A stretch of 64,000 nucleotides of DNA, taken from contig CM058230.1 in NCBI GenBank assembly GCA_030180135.1, positions 23,086,067 to 23,150,066 of the forward strand, given 5' to 3'. This document shows positions 10,380-21,430 of the stretch, one piece after another (positions within the stretch are counted from its first letter, which is position 1; each line of letters opens with the position of its first letter). This DNA comes from Orychophragmus violaceus. Its lineage: Eukaryota > Streptophyta > Magnoliopsida > Brassicales > Brassicaceae. The notes beneath the pieces are model-generated. The model had not been told where the DNA came from. It did no database searches and worked only from the letters and a program-made list of their open reading frames with translations. The position numbers were made by a program, and so were the translations under genes.

Positions 10380-11282
10380 TAATAACGTAGATTGTATATG
10401 ACAGACCTCCAAAAAACTTGGGATTGATATTTGTAGCCAATATCACACATGTCTCTGCTTCTTTATGGCAAAAATCTGACTGGGTGTGTTTGCATGAGCA
10501 TCAAAAGCACCGGCGCGGAGTATCTCGCCATTGGGGGAAGTAAATGACATAGAGTACCAAATTGTCACTGAAACATATTTTTAAACATTGTAAACAGTGA
10601 TTGAGATTATTTAGTACCTTTCAAGGTGGAGAATAAACAAAATTATTTCCAAAACCGAAGTTTTTTCGTTAAAATATGCTTTTGTGGACCATACTTCTCC
10701 AATTGTGTATGTGATCAGAAAGATGTTAGTTAGGGTAGATAGTAAAATCGTTAGTAGCAAATAGTGTGATAAGTGCGAGGGACACATCAAGAAACTCATT
10801 GTTGGTGTTGCCTAGGGCCATTAGTTGGTTGTATGTGAGGAACCTGCATAGCTCTTTTAGGATGTAGCAGAACGTATCGTCAAGTGGAACCAGCGAAGTG
10901 GTTTGACTGAAGCGGATGGTAAGGTGAAAATCGGTCATCTTGAATCGGTGGTTACTCCTTGTCACATCGAAAAAAGTGATAACATATATTAATCCCTTTC
11001 GCAAAATTGGTTGTACGATTGAAAGTTGGTGGACATGAATGGAGCCGTGCATCATCGTACACTAAGAAGCAATAATCTTTTTAGTGTGGGTATTCGGTAG
11101 ATAAGAGTTAATAGAATCAGAAGGAAGTTTATATTTTTTGCCGAGAATCAGTATGTCGACATCCATGAGCTCGCCGCCTTTTTGATGTTGCGGGCTTCCC
11201 AAAATTGGATCAACATACCGAAAACATATTGGAAACCACGGCCAGATTTGAGGTGAGAGAAATCAACATTAGAATTATTCAT
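10380..11282 (-). pseudogene. Replication protein A (RPA70)-like OB-fold relic in the Helitron
   Basis: Read from an ATG at 11282, the sequence resembles the N-terminal OB-fold of plant RPA1-like proteins (HLKSGRGFQ, FWEARNIKK), then a frame change and a stop. It recovers in the 109-aa frame 11055-10726 with the family-typical YVITFFDVTRSN and downstream strands. A weaker piece near 10440-10400 (NINPKFFGG) matches the next OB region. Plant Helitrons commonly carry RPA-like genes, which fits the context. Several breaks make a functional single-stranded-DNA-binding protein impossible. Confidence 0.72.
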
Positions 11283-12685
11283 TTGTTGAAGGAGAGTCTA
11301 TTGTAAAGAGAGCAAAAGATGAATGTGGAAACTTTATCTTTGGAGAGCTATATATATAGTTGAGTGGATAGATGTACATAAATGAGTTAGAGGTGGAAGA
11401 GTGAGACTTAGTTAAACCGCGCACGAACACGTAACCCCGTAGATATTAATGGGGGATTAGGAGGGGTATTTAATAGTTTGATGGCTAGGAACTATAACAG
11501 CAATTGAGTGTGGAAGTAGGGAATACGGAGAATGAGTAAGAGAGATCTGTCAATGTGTGTAATCAGCGGCTATTGTTGCAAAGTTTATGGAGTATATGTG
11601 ATGGAAGGCTAGAATATAGAAAAAGGGTAGAAATTTTTGGGTTGGGTTACAATTAAATCAATAAACATGCTTTAAATAATTTTTTATAGTGTGGTTGTTT
11701 TAAGACCCATAATAAATTGTCCTTTTGGACATGTTAAAATATATATCTTTAGGATATCGTAATAAATTGGAAATTAACCCGCCCTATGGATGGATGAGCG
11801 AATAAACAAAATATTTTCTTAATCCGAACTATATAGGAAATTCTAATACATCTGAAAATGTTTAGTTGAATTTTAAGTTGAAAATAGTTTAATATTTTGG
11901 ACTATTTTTATAAGAGTTTATATACTTATCTCAGTATAAATATAAGATTATCAAATATAATAACTGGTTATATTTGTTTTCATTATAGGTTCTACATTGA
12001 TTTCAACAACAAATCTAATAAATGTCTTTGAAAAAAGGTGGTAGATTGTTATTCAAATATTAATTTTCTATCTTATGCGTTTGCTTTTAATCAAATTGTA
12101 TCATCATTTTCTCTTATCCACGATCTCTTAAAATCGATGATTTAGACAAATAAACAAAAATCTAACAAATTTCTTTAGAATTGTGAATTGGTATTCAAAT
12201 ATTATTTTTTATATCTTAGATGTTTGTTTTTAGTCAATTTGTATAATCATTTTATCTTATTAATTTTGTCTTAAACCGATAACTTAGACAATAGAAAATT
12301 ATTTCTATATAATTTTGCAGACATTTAATTTATGAGATTTAATATTGTTTTAATGGTTAAAATGATTATATGAAAAATGTTAATGCCATGATAAATACTT
12401 TTAAATGCCTTTGACACGTAGTTTTGTTTTAAATAAACCATAATGTATTTATATTATTTGAAGTTTTAGTTTAGATTAAATTAATGGATGTATAATTTTT
12501 ATTAAATTTATAATCTTAAAATATTTATATATTTTATTATATATTTTAAAGTGACCTTTCGTATTTCTTTCATAAAAGTTAAGTATATATATAACTATTC
12601 AAATCAAATTTAAATTAATATAAATGTTTAAAAATGATGAGGTGGCATAAGGAGAAGAGAGAAAAGTCTTTTGTATATATATAGA

Positions 12686-13023
12686 TTGCGGAATTGATAT
12701 TAACTTGGTTGGTAACTCGCAGAATAGCTGAATTGCGTTTAAACCCAAAACTTGCGAAATCGCGTTTTTAAATACAATTCCGTCATTCCGCGATTATTCA
12801 GGTGTTACTAGTGCTCTTGGATGGAATGTTTTTGCTATTCTTTTTCTGCTTCCTTGTCTTATAGCTTTAGAGCTTTCAAAATAACAATAGATTGATTACA
12901 TGATAGCATGGAATGTTTTCGTGCAAGTCTTGGTTTTATCATATGTCCATTGTTTGAACAAGGGACAGTGGACGACATTAAGTCCAAACCGAAATTACTC
13001 GGTCGAAACCGAACCAAACTTCA
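12686..13023. other. Short intergenic stretch
   Basis: The first ~120 bases look like the other half of the palindromic host element interrupted by the Helitron. The rest shows no gene. Confidence 0.45.
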
Positions 13024-13257
13024 TTTTTTTTTTTTAACGCTGATACAGATTATGAGAACTATTACAAAGACAATTTTACAGATAATACTACCTCCGTTCT
13101 ACGAGAATCCATCAACGGTCACGATCAACGGCTTCACCTTCTCCTGAAAATTTCTTTATAAGCTTGCCTCCATTAATCTTGTAAAACTGCGTCTTTGGAG
13201 ATTCGAACCCAGTACCTGCCGGTGTAAAGCTTTAACCACTTGACCACTAGGCCACCA
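13024..13257 (-). mobile_element. SINE, Brassicaceae tRNA-derived type
   Basis: On the minus strand the ~234-bp unit opens with GGTGGCCTAGTGG (A box) and has GGTTCGAATCTCC (B box) about 60 nt in. It ends in a 12-base poly(A) after '...GTATCAGCGTT'. Length, internal pol III boxes and A tail define a SINE, and the tail resembles the RathE-type SINEs of crucifers as I recall them. No clear TSD was found. It sits about 200 bp downstream of the P450 gene, in the same orientation. Confidence 0.7.
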
Positions 13258-13452
13258 AAAAGCATCTAGTAACAACATTTCTTATACCGAAACCAAACAG
13301 TACTAATATTCATGAAAAAAACTAATATTTTTAGTTCTATATACTAAAACCACATTAAGTTGTACTAAAAATATACTATAAAAATAGTTAACAGAGGGAG
13401 CCAACTTTTTTCATACCAATCAACCGAATGCCGTGGATAGGGTTGAACTACA

Positions 13453-15030
13453 TTACCAGTCGCGGGGCTGGAGGGTAACACGCAGGCCGTTCTTCATGTA
13501 CAATGTGGTGGTGAGTTTGGGAACAATCGTCTGTCCTTCCACGACTTTGACCGAATACCTCATCAAGATTGCTGCAGCCACCATTTTCATCTGTGTATAG
13601 GCAAACTTCTTGCCAACACATAGCCTTGGACCTGCATTGAACACAACGTACTTGAACTGATCTCCATTCACAGTTCTTCCCTCTTTGATCCATCTCTCTG
13701 GTTTGAAATCTTCCCAATCATTCCCCCAAATCGATTCCATTCTCCCCATGGAGAAGATCGAGTAGTGAATCCTAGCGCCTTTCTTCACCCTTGTCCCATC
13801 AGGCAATATGTCATCTTCTAAAGCTTGCTTCATCTCCATCGGCACGGAAGGGTAAAGCCTTAGTGATTCTGTCAAAGCAGCTTGCAGATACACCATTTCC
13901 CTAAGCTCTTCTGCCTCAAACGGGTCAATGGTTTCTTGCGTTGTAAGTTTCCCACGAATCTCTCTGATTTCGCTTAGGATTTGCTTCTCGACTTGGGGAT
14001 GTTTCTGAACTAGCCAGAAGAACCACACGAGGGCCACCGACGTGGTGTCTCGACCCGCGATGATGAAACTTGTGCAGAACTCTCTGAAGTACTTGTCTGA
14101 AAAGTAGTTCCCTCTTGTGGTATCTTCTTCTTTCTCGTACTCTCTCTGCATAATGCGTGACAAGAGATCAGAGGAATCATTCAAGTTCCCGAGTTTCCTC
14201 ATCTTGTTCCTCCTCTCTTTCACTGTCTTATTCGCAAACGCGTGAACGATTCTAACCGCTTTTTCCAGCCTTCTCTCACACCCAATCCCTAGAAACCTCA
14301 TTGGCTTCCAAACAAAAGGAGGCATCAGAAACCTTGCGAGCGTGTACTCTGTAGCTTCCTCAAAAGCCTTAGCGAAAGGAATCTCCGGTAAGTCTACCTC
14401 TAACGATCGCGGATCAACACCAAAGGCCGAGATACAGATGTTGTCGAAGGTGAAACGCAAGAGCACATCTTGTAGATCAAAGACTCTCTTCGAACTAGCC
14501 ATCATCTCCATCAGTTTCACAAGCTTCTGGTCCACCAGATCTCTCATCGTAGTAAACGTGTGCTCCAAGAAACGAGAAGAATGCATCTCCGTTTTAGCCA
14601 CACGTCTCTCTTCCTTCCACAGCTCATCATCAGCGTTGAAGATCCCATCTTCAAGAAGATCACGAAACCTCTCTCTATAAAACTCACCCTTTGGGTAGTT
14701 TTTGAAATTGGTTTTGAGAATATGTTCGATATTTGCAGGATTTACGGTCATGATACCATAGAGCCCACCGAACCAAACTCCCCTGTAATGAAACGTCCCA
14801 CCGGCTTTGACCACGGTTCTTGTGCACCAACCAAAAAGATCGTCTTTGTTTAAAGCTAAAATCGGTGTGATTCCCAACACAGGCCACATCACTGGCCCGC
14901 CTTTACTCATTAACTTCTCTCGCAAGTAACTAAGAAGAAAAAGCCCTATTAGGGCTAAAGCCACGTCCGATGACTTTAAATGAGTGTATACCCATTCCAC
15001 CGCAGAAATCAACAAGTTCTTCTCCATCAC
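13453..15030 (-). CDS. CYP86C: Cytochrome P450, CYP86C-type fatty-acid omega-hydroxylase
   Basis: An intact, intronless 525-aa P450. An N-terminal membrane anchor (about residues 22-38) would place it on the ER. The I-helix AGRDTT (325-330), the K-helix ExxR (388-391) and the heme-binding loop FNAGPRLCVG, with proximal Cys 471, are all present. Overall sequence (LLEDGIFNAD, TFDNICI, MGRMESIWG) is that of clan 86, and the N-terminal region and C-terminus fit subfamily CYP86C. CYP86 enzymes hydroxylate the terminal carbon of fatty acids for cutin, suberin or sporopollenin precursors; the exact substrate of this copy is unknown. The start MMEK gives the usual length, with the second Met an alternative. 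It has no operon-like neighbours and is the only undamaged non-transposon gene in the window. Confidence 0.92.
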   Translation of the reverse strand: MMEKNLLISAVEWVYTHLKSSDVALALIGLFLLSYLREKLMSKGGPVMWPVLGITPILALNKDDLFGWCTRTVVKAGGTFHYRGVWFGGLYGIMTVNPANIEHILKTNFKNYPKGEFYRERFRDLLEDGIFNADDELWKEERRVAKTEMHSSRFLEHTFTTMRDLVDQKLVKLMEMMASSKRVFDLQDVLLRFTFDNICISAFGVDPRSLEVDLPEIPFAKAFEEATEYTLARFLMPPFVWKPMRFLGIGCERRLEKAVRIVHAFANKTVKERRNKMRKLGNLNDSSDLLSRIMQREYEKEEDTTRGNYFSDKYFREFCTSFIIAGRDTTSVALVWFFWLVQKHPQVEKQILSEIREIRGKLTTQETIDPFEAEELREMVYLQAALTESLRLYPSVPMEMKQALEDDILPDGTRVKKGARIHYSIFSMGRMESIWGNDWEDFKPERWIKEGRTVNGDQFKYVVFNAGPRLCVGKKFAYTQMKMVAAAILMRYSVKVVEGQTIVPKLTTTLYMKNGLRVTLQPRDW

Positions 15031-15097
15031 CTCAGATTATTATTATTATTTTTTTTTTTTGGGGATGATTTGCAATGTGGAATGAGGATGGCAAGGG

Positions 15098-15108
15098 AAA
15101 TAAATAGC
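15098..15108 (-). promoter_or_regulatory. TATA-like box upstream of the P450
   Basis: CTATTTATTT on the minus strand, about 70 nt before the ATG of the CYP86C gene, in otherwise mixed-composition sequence. A plausible core promoter; no other candidate is closer. Confidence 0.4.
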
Positions 15109-18100
15109 CGAGTTATGAAACACCAGTTTTATTAAATGATGATACCAACTTCATTAGTACCTACTAACCTAAGGCATTATAGCTTTTCTGAATACGGAAT
15201 CCTTGAGATAATAGTGGGGTTAGCTGGTAGCACGTTACTGATTATATAGCTGATCACAAACATGCTAATTAAGTAACAAACCTCTTGTGTTTCATAGAAA
15301 TGTACACTTTCGCTGATTTTATAAACTATCCTGATTTGTATCACACGTTCTTAAAAACTGTTTACTACATAACTAATTATCTACTCTCATATATAGATCA
15401 GTTTAAATTCGGATCCTAATCATCTCAATTCAGTCATCTCGGCAATAAGGGTTTGGCCACCTTTTTTGTTATAAAAAGTTGGTCGCTCTTCCATGCACAA
15501 TGTTAATTATTTTATTACAAGATCCGTGGAATATGTATGTAATGAATTGGAAACAATATCGTTTATGTCTCACCAAACATCTCATAACCATCAAACTATG
15601 TCATTTTAGGTGATGATAAACCGATGATTCCTGTTTTATACCCTTCAACCCGAAAAAAATATAGTTCCAGCTTGAATATTCACATGATGTTTCAAGAAAA
15701 TATACATCTACATTTGTCTTGTTTTCTTTCAGAGGTATATATATTAGAATTGATTATGTTTATTGGTTGTTAAAACGTATATTAGAATTGGAATCTATCT
15801 GGTAACCACTTAATAGGGATCGTCTATTCTCAGTACTGTTATATATGAGAGCAATGATGTAACTTCGGACATAAACAGGAAAATGGCTTTAATTTTATAG
15901 GTTTATACGAAGTGAAAGAGGCATTAAGAAGGTATTAGACATTAATTATGGTCCCCTTTTTGTTTTAATGCGAAGAAGGTCCCCCTCATCACCTATAGTC
16001 TATAGAGGTTGATGAGTTTTAATCTAGTTAATACCGTTGAAAGCGAGTATTGTTTTCAGGGGAAGTAGATTAAAGATTAACGTAGTAGAGATCGACCTTA
16101 ATAGAGAGTATATGATTGTAGCAGAATATGACTTGTAGTTGAGATTTGAGAATATTAGATAATGGTTACCACTTCTTTCTTTTAAGTTCTTTGCTATTCT
16201 TCGGAATACTTCATTATTCTGTTGTAATTCATCTAGTTCGGTGTTTTTTTCTCTCTTTTTTTTTTTTTTTTTTGGCAACCAAGTAGTTTGATAATTAACC
16301 CCCAAAAGTAATGTAACTCTATTAAGATGCAACTTTCAATTTTTATTAGAGAACCTTGGTCCAGAAACCTTGTACTGATTTGCTTTAGCTTCTTTTCTAT
16401 TATTTTCATAGAAGTGTATATTCTGTTTTAGTTTGTCAATCCTTTAATATCTATTGTAACTTTCTAATTAGTTATATAAGATATGCTCTTGATTGGTCTG
16501 GAGCCCATTTAGACCGTGGCTGTAACTGAACATGGTATTTATTTATATAGTAAATTATGTAAGTTTATCTAACTATGCCTGACATATCAGAACAATTCCT
16601 AGGGAGAAGACTGAAATCTTCCAAACCAGCAGTCTTCTCGCCAAACACAAACTCGACTAAAATAAAAGAACGATTTTATTTGGTGTTACTTTCTTCTATT
16701 ATGTAACTATGATCTCTCGTGGTTTTTCTTTTTTTGAATATTGTAGAAATTATGGAATTTAGATCTCTAATCTCTTACGAATCTTAAATCATATTTTAGA
16801 TATTCCAATTTAAAAAACAATCTTCCATACCAATGGAATTTGTTCTTGGTATTACCTCAAAAGTTGGTCATATTTAAATACAAGCAGTGTAGAATTATTA
16901 AATGTGCCTATAGTTTTACCTCTTATTGTTGTCTCAGATGCCAACGACTTAATTTCTTACCAATCCCTTTCTCTTAACAAATTCAGTTTCGGGCTCTTCA
17001 CTTTTATTTCGGGTGCAAATGATTGCACTTCTAAAGAACTAAAATCTAATGGAATAGATTATTAAGTTAGATTTTTTTAAATATCATCTATTTACTGATA
17101 TTTTTTAAATTAGTAAAATAATATGGATAATTCATATTTTATGTGAAATTTGTTCTTTTATTTATTTGAAGAGGAAAATCCAACGTAATTTATCATAATT
17201 CCACTAGTCATAATTTCACTAACACATATTCTATTTATTCTTCTTACTACTACCATTTACACTTTTCAGTGAACCTCTTTTATATATCCAATCCTTTTAA
17301 ATATTTTGTTGAAGAAAAATAGATTTATTCGAAGTTTTATAACAAAAAAATTGTGTAATGCAGTAGCCAGGTGGGCTTACTGTGCCAATACGCCCGACCA
17401 TCTTAGTTTTTCACAATATATAATTATAATTTCGGCCATTGCTTTGCTCCCACACAAATAAGAACATTTCTAACGGTTAGCCTTAATATATAAAATCGAA
17501 CCGAAATTATCGAACCGAATCGAACTGAAGTTTTATAACCAAAAAATTGTGTAATGCGGTAGCCAGGTGGGCTTACCGTGCCAATACGCTGGACCATCTT
17601 AGTTTTTCACAATATATAATTATAATTTCGGCCATTGCTCTGCTCCCACACAAGTAAGAACATTTCTAACGTTTAGACCTGATATACAAAAATCGAACCA
17701 AAATTATTGAACCGAATCGAACCGAAGTTTTAATGAAACGAACCAAACTAATTGGAAGAACAAAAACCGATCGGTAGTTTTTAAAAACTAAAAAACGAAA
17801 GACCGAGTAACCGAACCGAAAAACCGAAATCCCATACATAATCACTATTGTAGATTTGTAGTTGTCGATCGATTTTGATTTTCATAAAAATTTCAATCTT
17901 CCACTATATATATATATATATTTGTCAGTTCGTACTCGTGTGTTTGATATATATATGTAGCCCTGGGATATAAAACCAAGCCGAAATTATCGAATCGGAT
18001 CGAAGTTTTAATGAACCGAACCGAACTAATTGGAAAAACAAAAACCGATCGGAAATTTTTTTAAAAACCAAAAAACTGGAAAACCGAGTAATTGAACCTT

Positions 18101-18650
18101 AACCAAACAGAAAAACCGAAGTTCTATGCCTATTAATGGTTATATACTCTCAAGGAGTTGCCAAAAAAAAAACCCTGTTGTCCAAAAAAAAATTTCAAAA
18201 ATATCTAACCAATTTAGTATGATTATTTTAAACATAGATTTATTAATTAATTAAATTTTAAGTTTTTGAAAATTGATTAAGTGAAGACAAGTGTAGTTTG
18301 AGTATCATATGAAAATACTAAAATCTCATTTGAGAAATTCATGTTGCTCTCTTTTTTTTACTTTATCCAAGTTTTCTATTTTTTATGTAAGAACCTAATG
18401 GGGATACTTTGGATGATGAGAAACGGCAGATTTTCTCTATCAATCGATTAGGAATCATCTTCAAGTGAAATTTTAGCTTGCTGTTGAAAAAAGGACTAAA
18501 ATTATAGCGTGTGTTATATATGGTGACTCTGTAACAATTTGGAGTGGTGAAAATTCTATATGTATATATACTTTTTTTAATGATTAGGAAGGTTTTTAAT
18601 CTCTCAAGATATACATTTTTTTTTACAACAAATGTGAACAAAATAAAACG
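15109..18650. other. AT-rich intergenic DNA with 'accgaacc' repeats
   Basis: No supported gene. The part 17450-18130 has many degenerate ACCGAA(CC) runs, often seen in crucifer intergenic DNA, around the tandem duplication at 17331-17723. A long T tract lies near 16254-16274. Confidence 0.5.
17331..17723. repeat. Direct tandem duplication, ~196-bp unit
   Basis: Two adjacent copies, 17331-17526 and 17527-17723, begin GAAGTTTTATAAC and agree over nearly their whole length with scattered substitutions. A partial third copy of the 3' part occurs near 17955-18030. Confidence 0.85.
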
Positions 18651-18985
18651 CTATTTCTCTATCATCCATATCGGTGGTTCCGGATCGATATACGCGCATA
18701 ATGACTGTATGCAGTGAGCAATTTGTGCTAGCTTACCTGTCGTCTGGTTGTTTGTGCGAGATATATGCTTGAGATCAAATGTCGTGAAGAACCTCTTCCT
18801 CTTTTCAAACTTCTCTATATAAACTGAAAAGGTTGGCCAATTCTCTGGATCCAACACTATCTTTACCACTTCTGAACAGTCTCTTACGAATGTAATATGT
18901 CTTTGATTAAAAAACTTTATGCATTCCATAGTCCAAATCAGTGATTCAAACCCCGCATGCAAGGGCGACAAACTCTGCCTAATAT
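18651..18985 (-). pseudogene. LINE-type RNase H domain remnant
   Basis: The frame resembles the C-terminal RNase H-like (RVT_3) domain typical of plant non-LTR retrotransposons: SPLHAGFESLIWTMEC, then the V(R)DCSEVVK strand, then HISRTNNQTTGKLA near the end. It stops after the conserved 'EPPIW' tail. It is preceded by no reverse transcriptase, so it is a 5'-truncated fragment or a domesticated-looking orphan. Whether it is transcribed cannot be judged. Confidence 0.65.
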
Positions 18986-19539
18986 TCTTAAAACATGGCT
19001 TTAACTATGTAATTTACTTTTCTTTTGAAAGAGTAGGTCATTTCCAACATGAATCAAATCTTGTACTCTTGGTCCAGTGATTTTGAAAATCTTGTTGGAC
19101 CATATGCACATTTAGTTTTTCCTTATGTAAAAATATATATTCCTTACAATTAATGTTTTTTAGACCATAATCGACCATTTTTCCGCTTATCCTCTCGACC
19201 GAATACATATTATTATATTTGTTAAAACTATCTTCTATTAGAGAATATCCTTACATATATTGCATTTGATAATGTCAACTCTCTAATACTCTTTGTATAT
19301 ATACTTGTATATTTTCTTATTATCAATAAACAATAATTTTATAATTTATACGGTATCAGAATCTACAATCTAAACAACTTTCTTTTCTTTTTACATCTCT
19401 TTCCTTTTCCAATATCTCATGATTCATCTGCACCGATCATTGTTGTCTACAACAGTGAAGATCCAAAGACATTCCTAATCGGGATCAACATAGCGCCAAT
19501 TACCGAGCTCACAGCCACTACAAGAAAATCTGTATTTAG

Positions 19540-20055
19540 CCACGAATTTTTTCGTGGCTAGAGCCAAAAATCCGTGGCTAAATCGCCCTTTGCCACGACT
19601 AGCCACGAAATTGTTTCGTAGCTTCGAGCTCGTTGCTAATGTTTCACCGTGTCTAGTCGTGGCTAGTCGTGGCTAGTCGTCGCAAGCTTGCCACGGTGTA
19701 GCCACGAACCTATTCGTGGATAATAGCCACGAATAGCTACAAACAAGTTTGTGGCTATTTAGCTACGACTATCCACGATATATTCGTGGCTATTTAGCTA
19801 CGACTATCCACGCTATATTCGTGGCTAATTAGCTACGACTATCCACGATATATTCGTGGCTATTTTGCTACGACTTACCACGAATAGTTCGTAGCTATTT
19901 TGCTACGACTTACCACGAATAGTTCGTAGCTATATAGCTACGAATTACCACGAAATATTCGTAGCTATATAAGCCACGAATAACCACGATAAATTCGTTG
20001 CTATTTAGCTACGACTAACCACGAAATTGTCGTAGCTGAATTGGCACATATCCAC
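19540..20055. repeat. Left subterminal motif array of E1
   Basis: Dozens of copies, in both orientations, of CGTGGCTA / TAGCCACGA with GTAGCTA variants, often paired as short hairpins. In CACTA elements such arrays bind the small transposon-encoded DNA-binding protein. Confidence 0.85.
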
Positions 20056-20263
20056 GAATCATATTTATATGCTAATAATAATCATATTCAAAACTATTTC
20101 TAGAATTATAGATTTGATTAATCGTTACTGCCATAAAGAAATTGCATTCATATATATACATAACAAAAAAAAACATCAAATGATGTTTAAGTTCTACAAA
20201 GGTTCCAAATACATTAGACATCCTGGTTAATATAGTACATACAGTCTTAAAACAAAATTAAAC

Positions 20264-21130
20264 TTAGTCCTGAGGTAGAGGTTGTTCATTGATGATTGAC
20301 AGAGAATGAGGAGTTGCGTTTGCAAGGTTGATCGGAGAGAAGTTGGGATCGTTTGGCTGCTCGTGGGAAGGGTCTGAGTGGTTGCTTGGTGCAGAACCAG
20401 CACTCTCACGTGGAGCAGGTCGTCCAATTGGCTGATAAGTCACCGGATCAAATCCCGCCAAGGTTAAGAGAATCCCCAGCCCTTTGTTTATCCCACCCAT
20501 ATTCTGCTCCACATTGCAGAGCCTTGCATTAGTCTCCACATGCTTGAGAAGCGAAGAAGCCGCAGACTCATTTGGCGAGGCAGTGAGGTACTGGATAGAA
20601 CCAAGACCATACACTCGCCCTTTGCTGTTCTTTGCAGTCTGCGAGATGAAAACAAAAAGAGCGGCATTAATGAAACTAAATAACACTAAACAGAGAACTG
20701 AACATAAGCAAACATCAACACTTAACCATTTCAAAACAATACAACCATTTCCAAAACAATACAACCATTTGCAAAACAATAACACTTAATCTTATGAAGT
20801 CAGATTCTAATCAGTTAACCATTCCTAAAACAAAACACTACAAGCATTTCCAAACCAATAACAGTTAACCATTCGTAAAACAAAACAATACAAGCAAATA
20901 TGGATTCTTACCTCGATGTATGCAGCCGTGAGCTCTTGGTTAGAAGGAGTAGGGGGGGGTCCATCCGAGACAGAAGATTGCTGCGATCTGGACACAGCCA
21001 ACTCCTCTGCAGCCTTAACAAGAGCCCCTGCTCGCTTATCTATGATTTCTCCCTTCTTGTTAGAGTGAGTCTTAAGAACCACCGCAGTTGCAGGTGGTTC
21101 TTCGCCCATCTCGAGAGCCTACAAAAGAAA
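20264..21130 (-). CDS. Transposase_24-like (TNPA-class) gene of E1, probably 5'-deleted
   Basis: The first visible exon follows a TTTTGTAG acceptor near 21129 and encodes ...AVVLKTHSNKKGEI-IDKRA, the signature of the plant En/Spm Transposase_24 family. A second exon (about 20643-20264) encodes SKGRVYGLGSIQY and a Ser/Pro/Asn-rich tail to the stop at 20264. The homologue in E2 (55816-57060) has extra upstream exons that are missing here: the sequence goes straight into the last TNP2 exon. An internal deletion has therefore joined or truncated the two genes. The likely role is binding of the subterminal arrays during transposition. Confidence 0.7.
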
Positions 21131-21164
21131 GCAATGTGTTAGTAATGATAAATAAAAACAACAT

Positions 21165-21395
21165 ACATTTTATACTCTAATTCAGTGGTTCCATGAACGG
21201 CAACACCATAATTCATAGTCTTCCTATTTTGCCCATGGTTCTGAGTTTGGTAATGATATCCTCTCGAGAAATACATGGGCCATGAAGTGATTTTATGCAT
21301 TGGTCCTTGCACAAATTCTAGAAACCACAACGGAAATTCAAACAATATGCTTGCATTATTAACCTGCACATATTTCAATTTTTGTAAATGACAGA

Positions 21396-21430
<35 letters not shown>

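Larger units (their letters stand above)
9252..12685 (-). mobile_element. Non-autonomous Helitron
   Basis: On the minus strand the element starts TCTATATATATACAAAAG at 12685 and ends CTAA at 9252. It has a 15-nt GC hairpin 11 nt before the end, and the flanking bases A and T make up the expected AT target. No TIR or TSD is present. These are the classical Helitron ends, and the 5' terminus is the type common in Arabidopsis relatives. No Rep/helicase is seen; it carries an RPA-like pseudogene. Confidence 0.85.

Noticed and set aside
18363..18641. 92-aa minus-strand frame
   Set aside because: No family similarity; composition is that of surrounding AT-rich DNA.
19540..20055. Dense regular short repeats resembling a CRISPR array
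   Set aside because: Repeats occur in both orientations with irregular spacing and mark the subterminal zone of a CACTA element in plant DNA.
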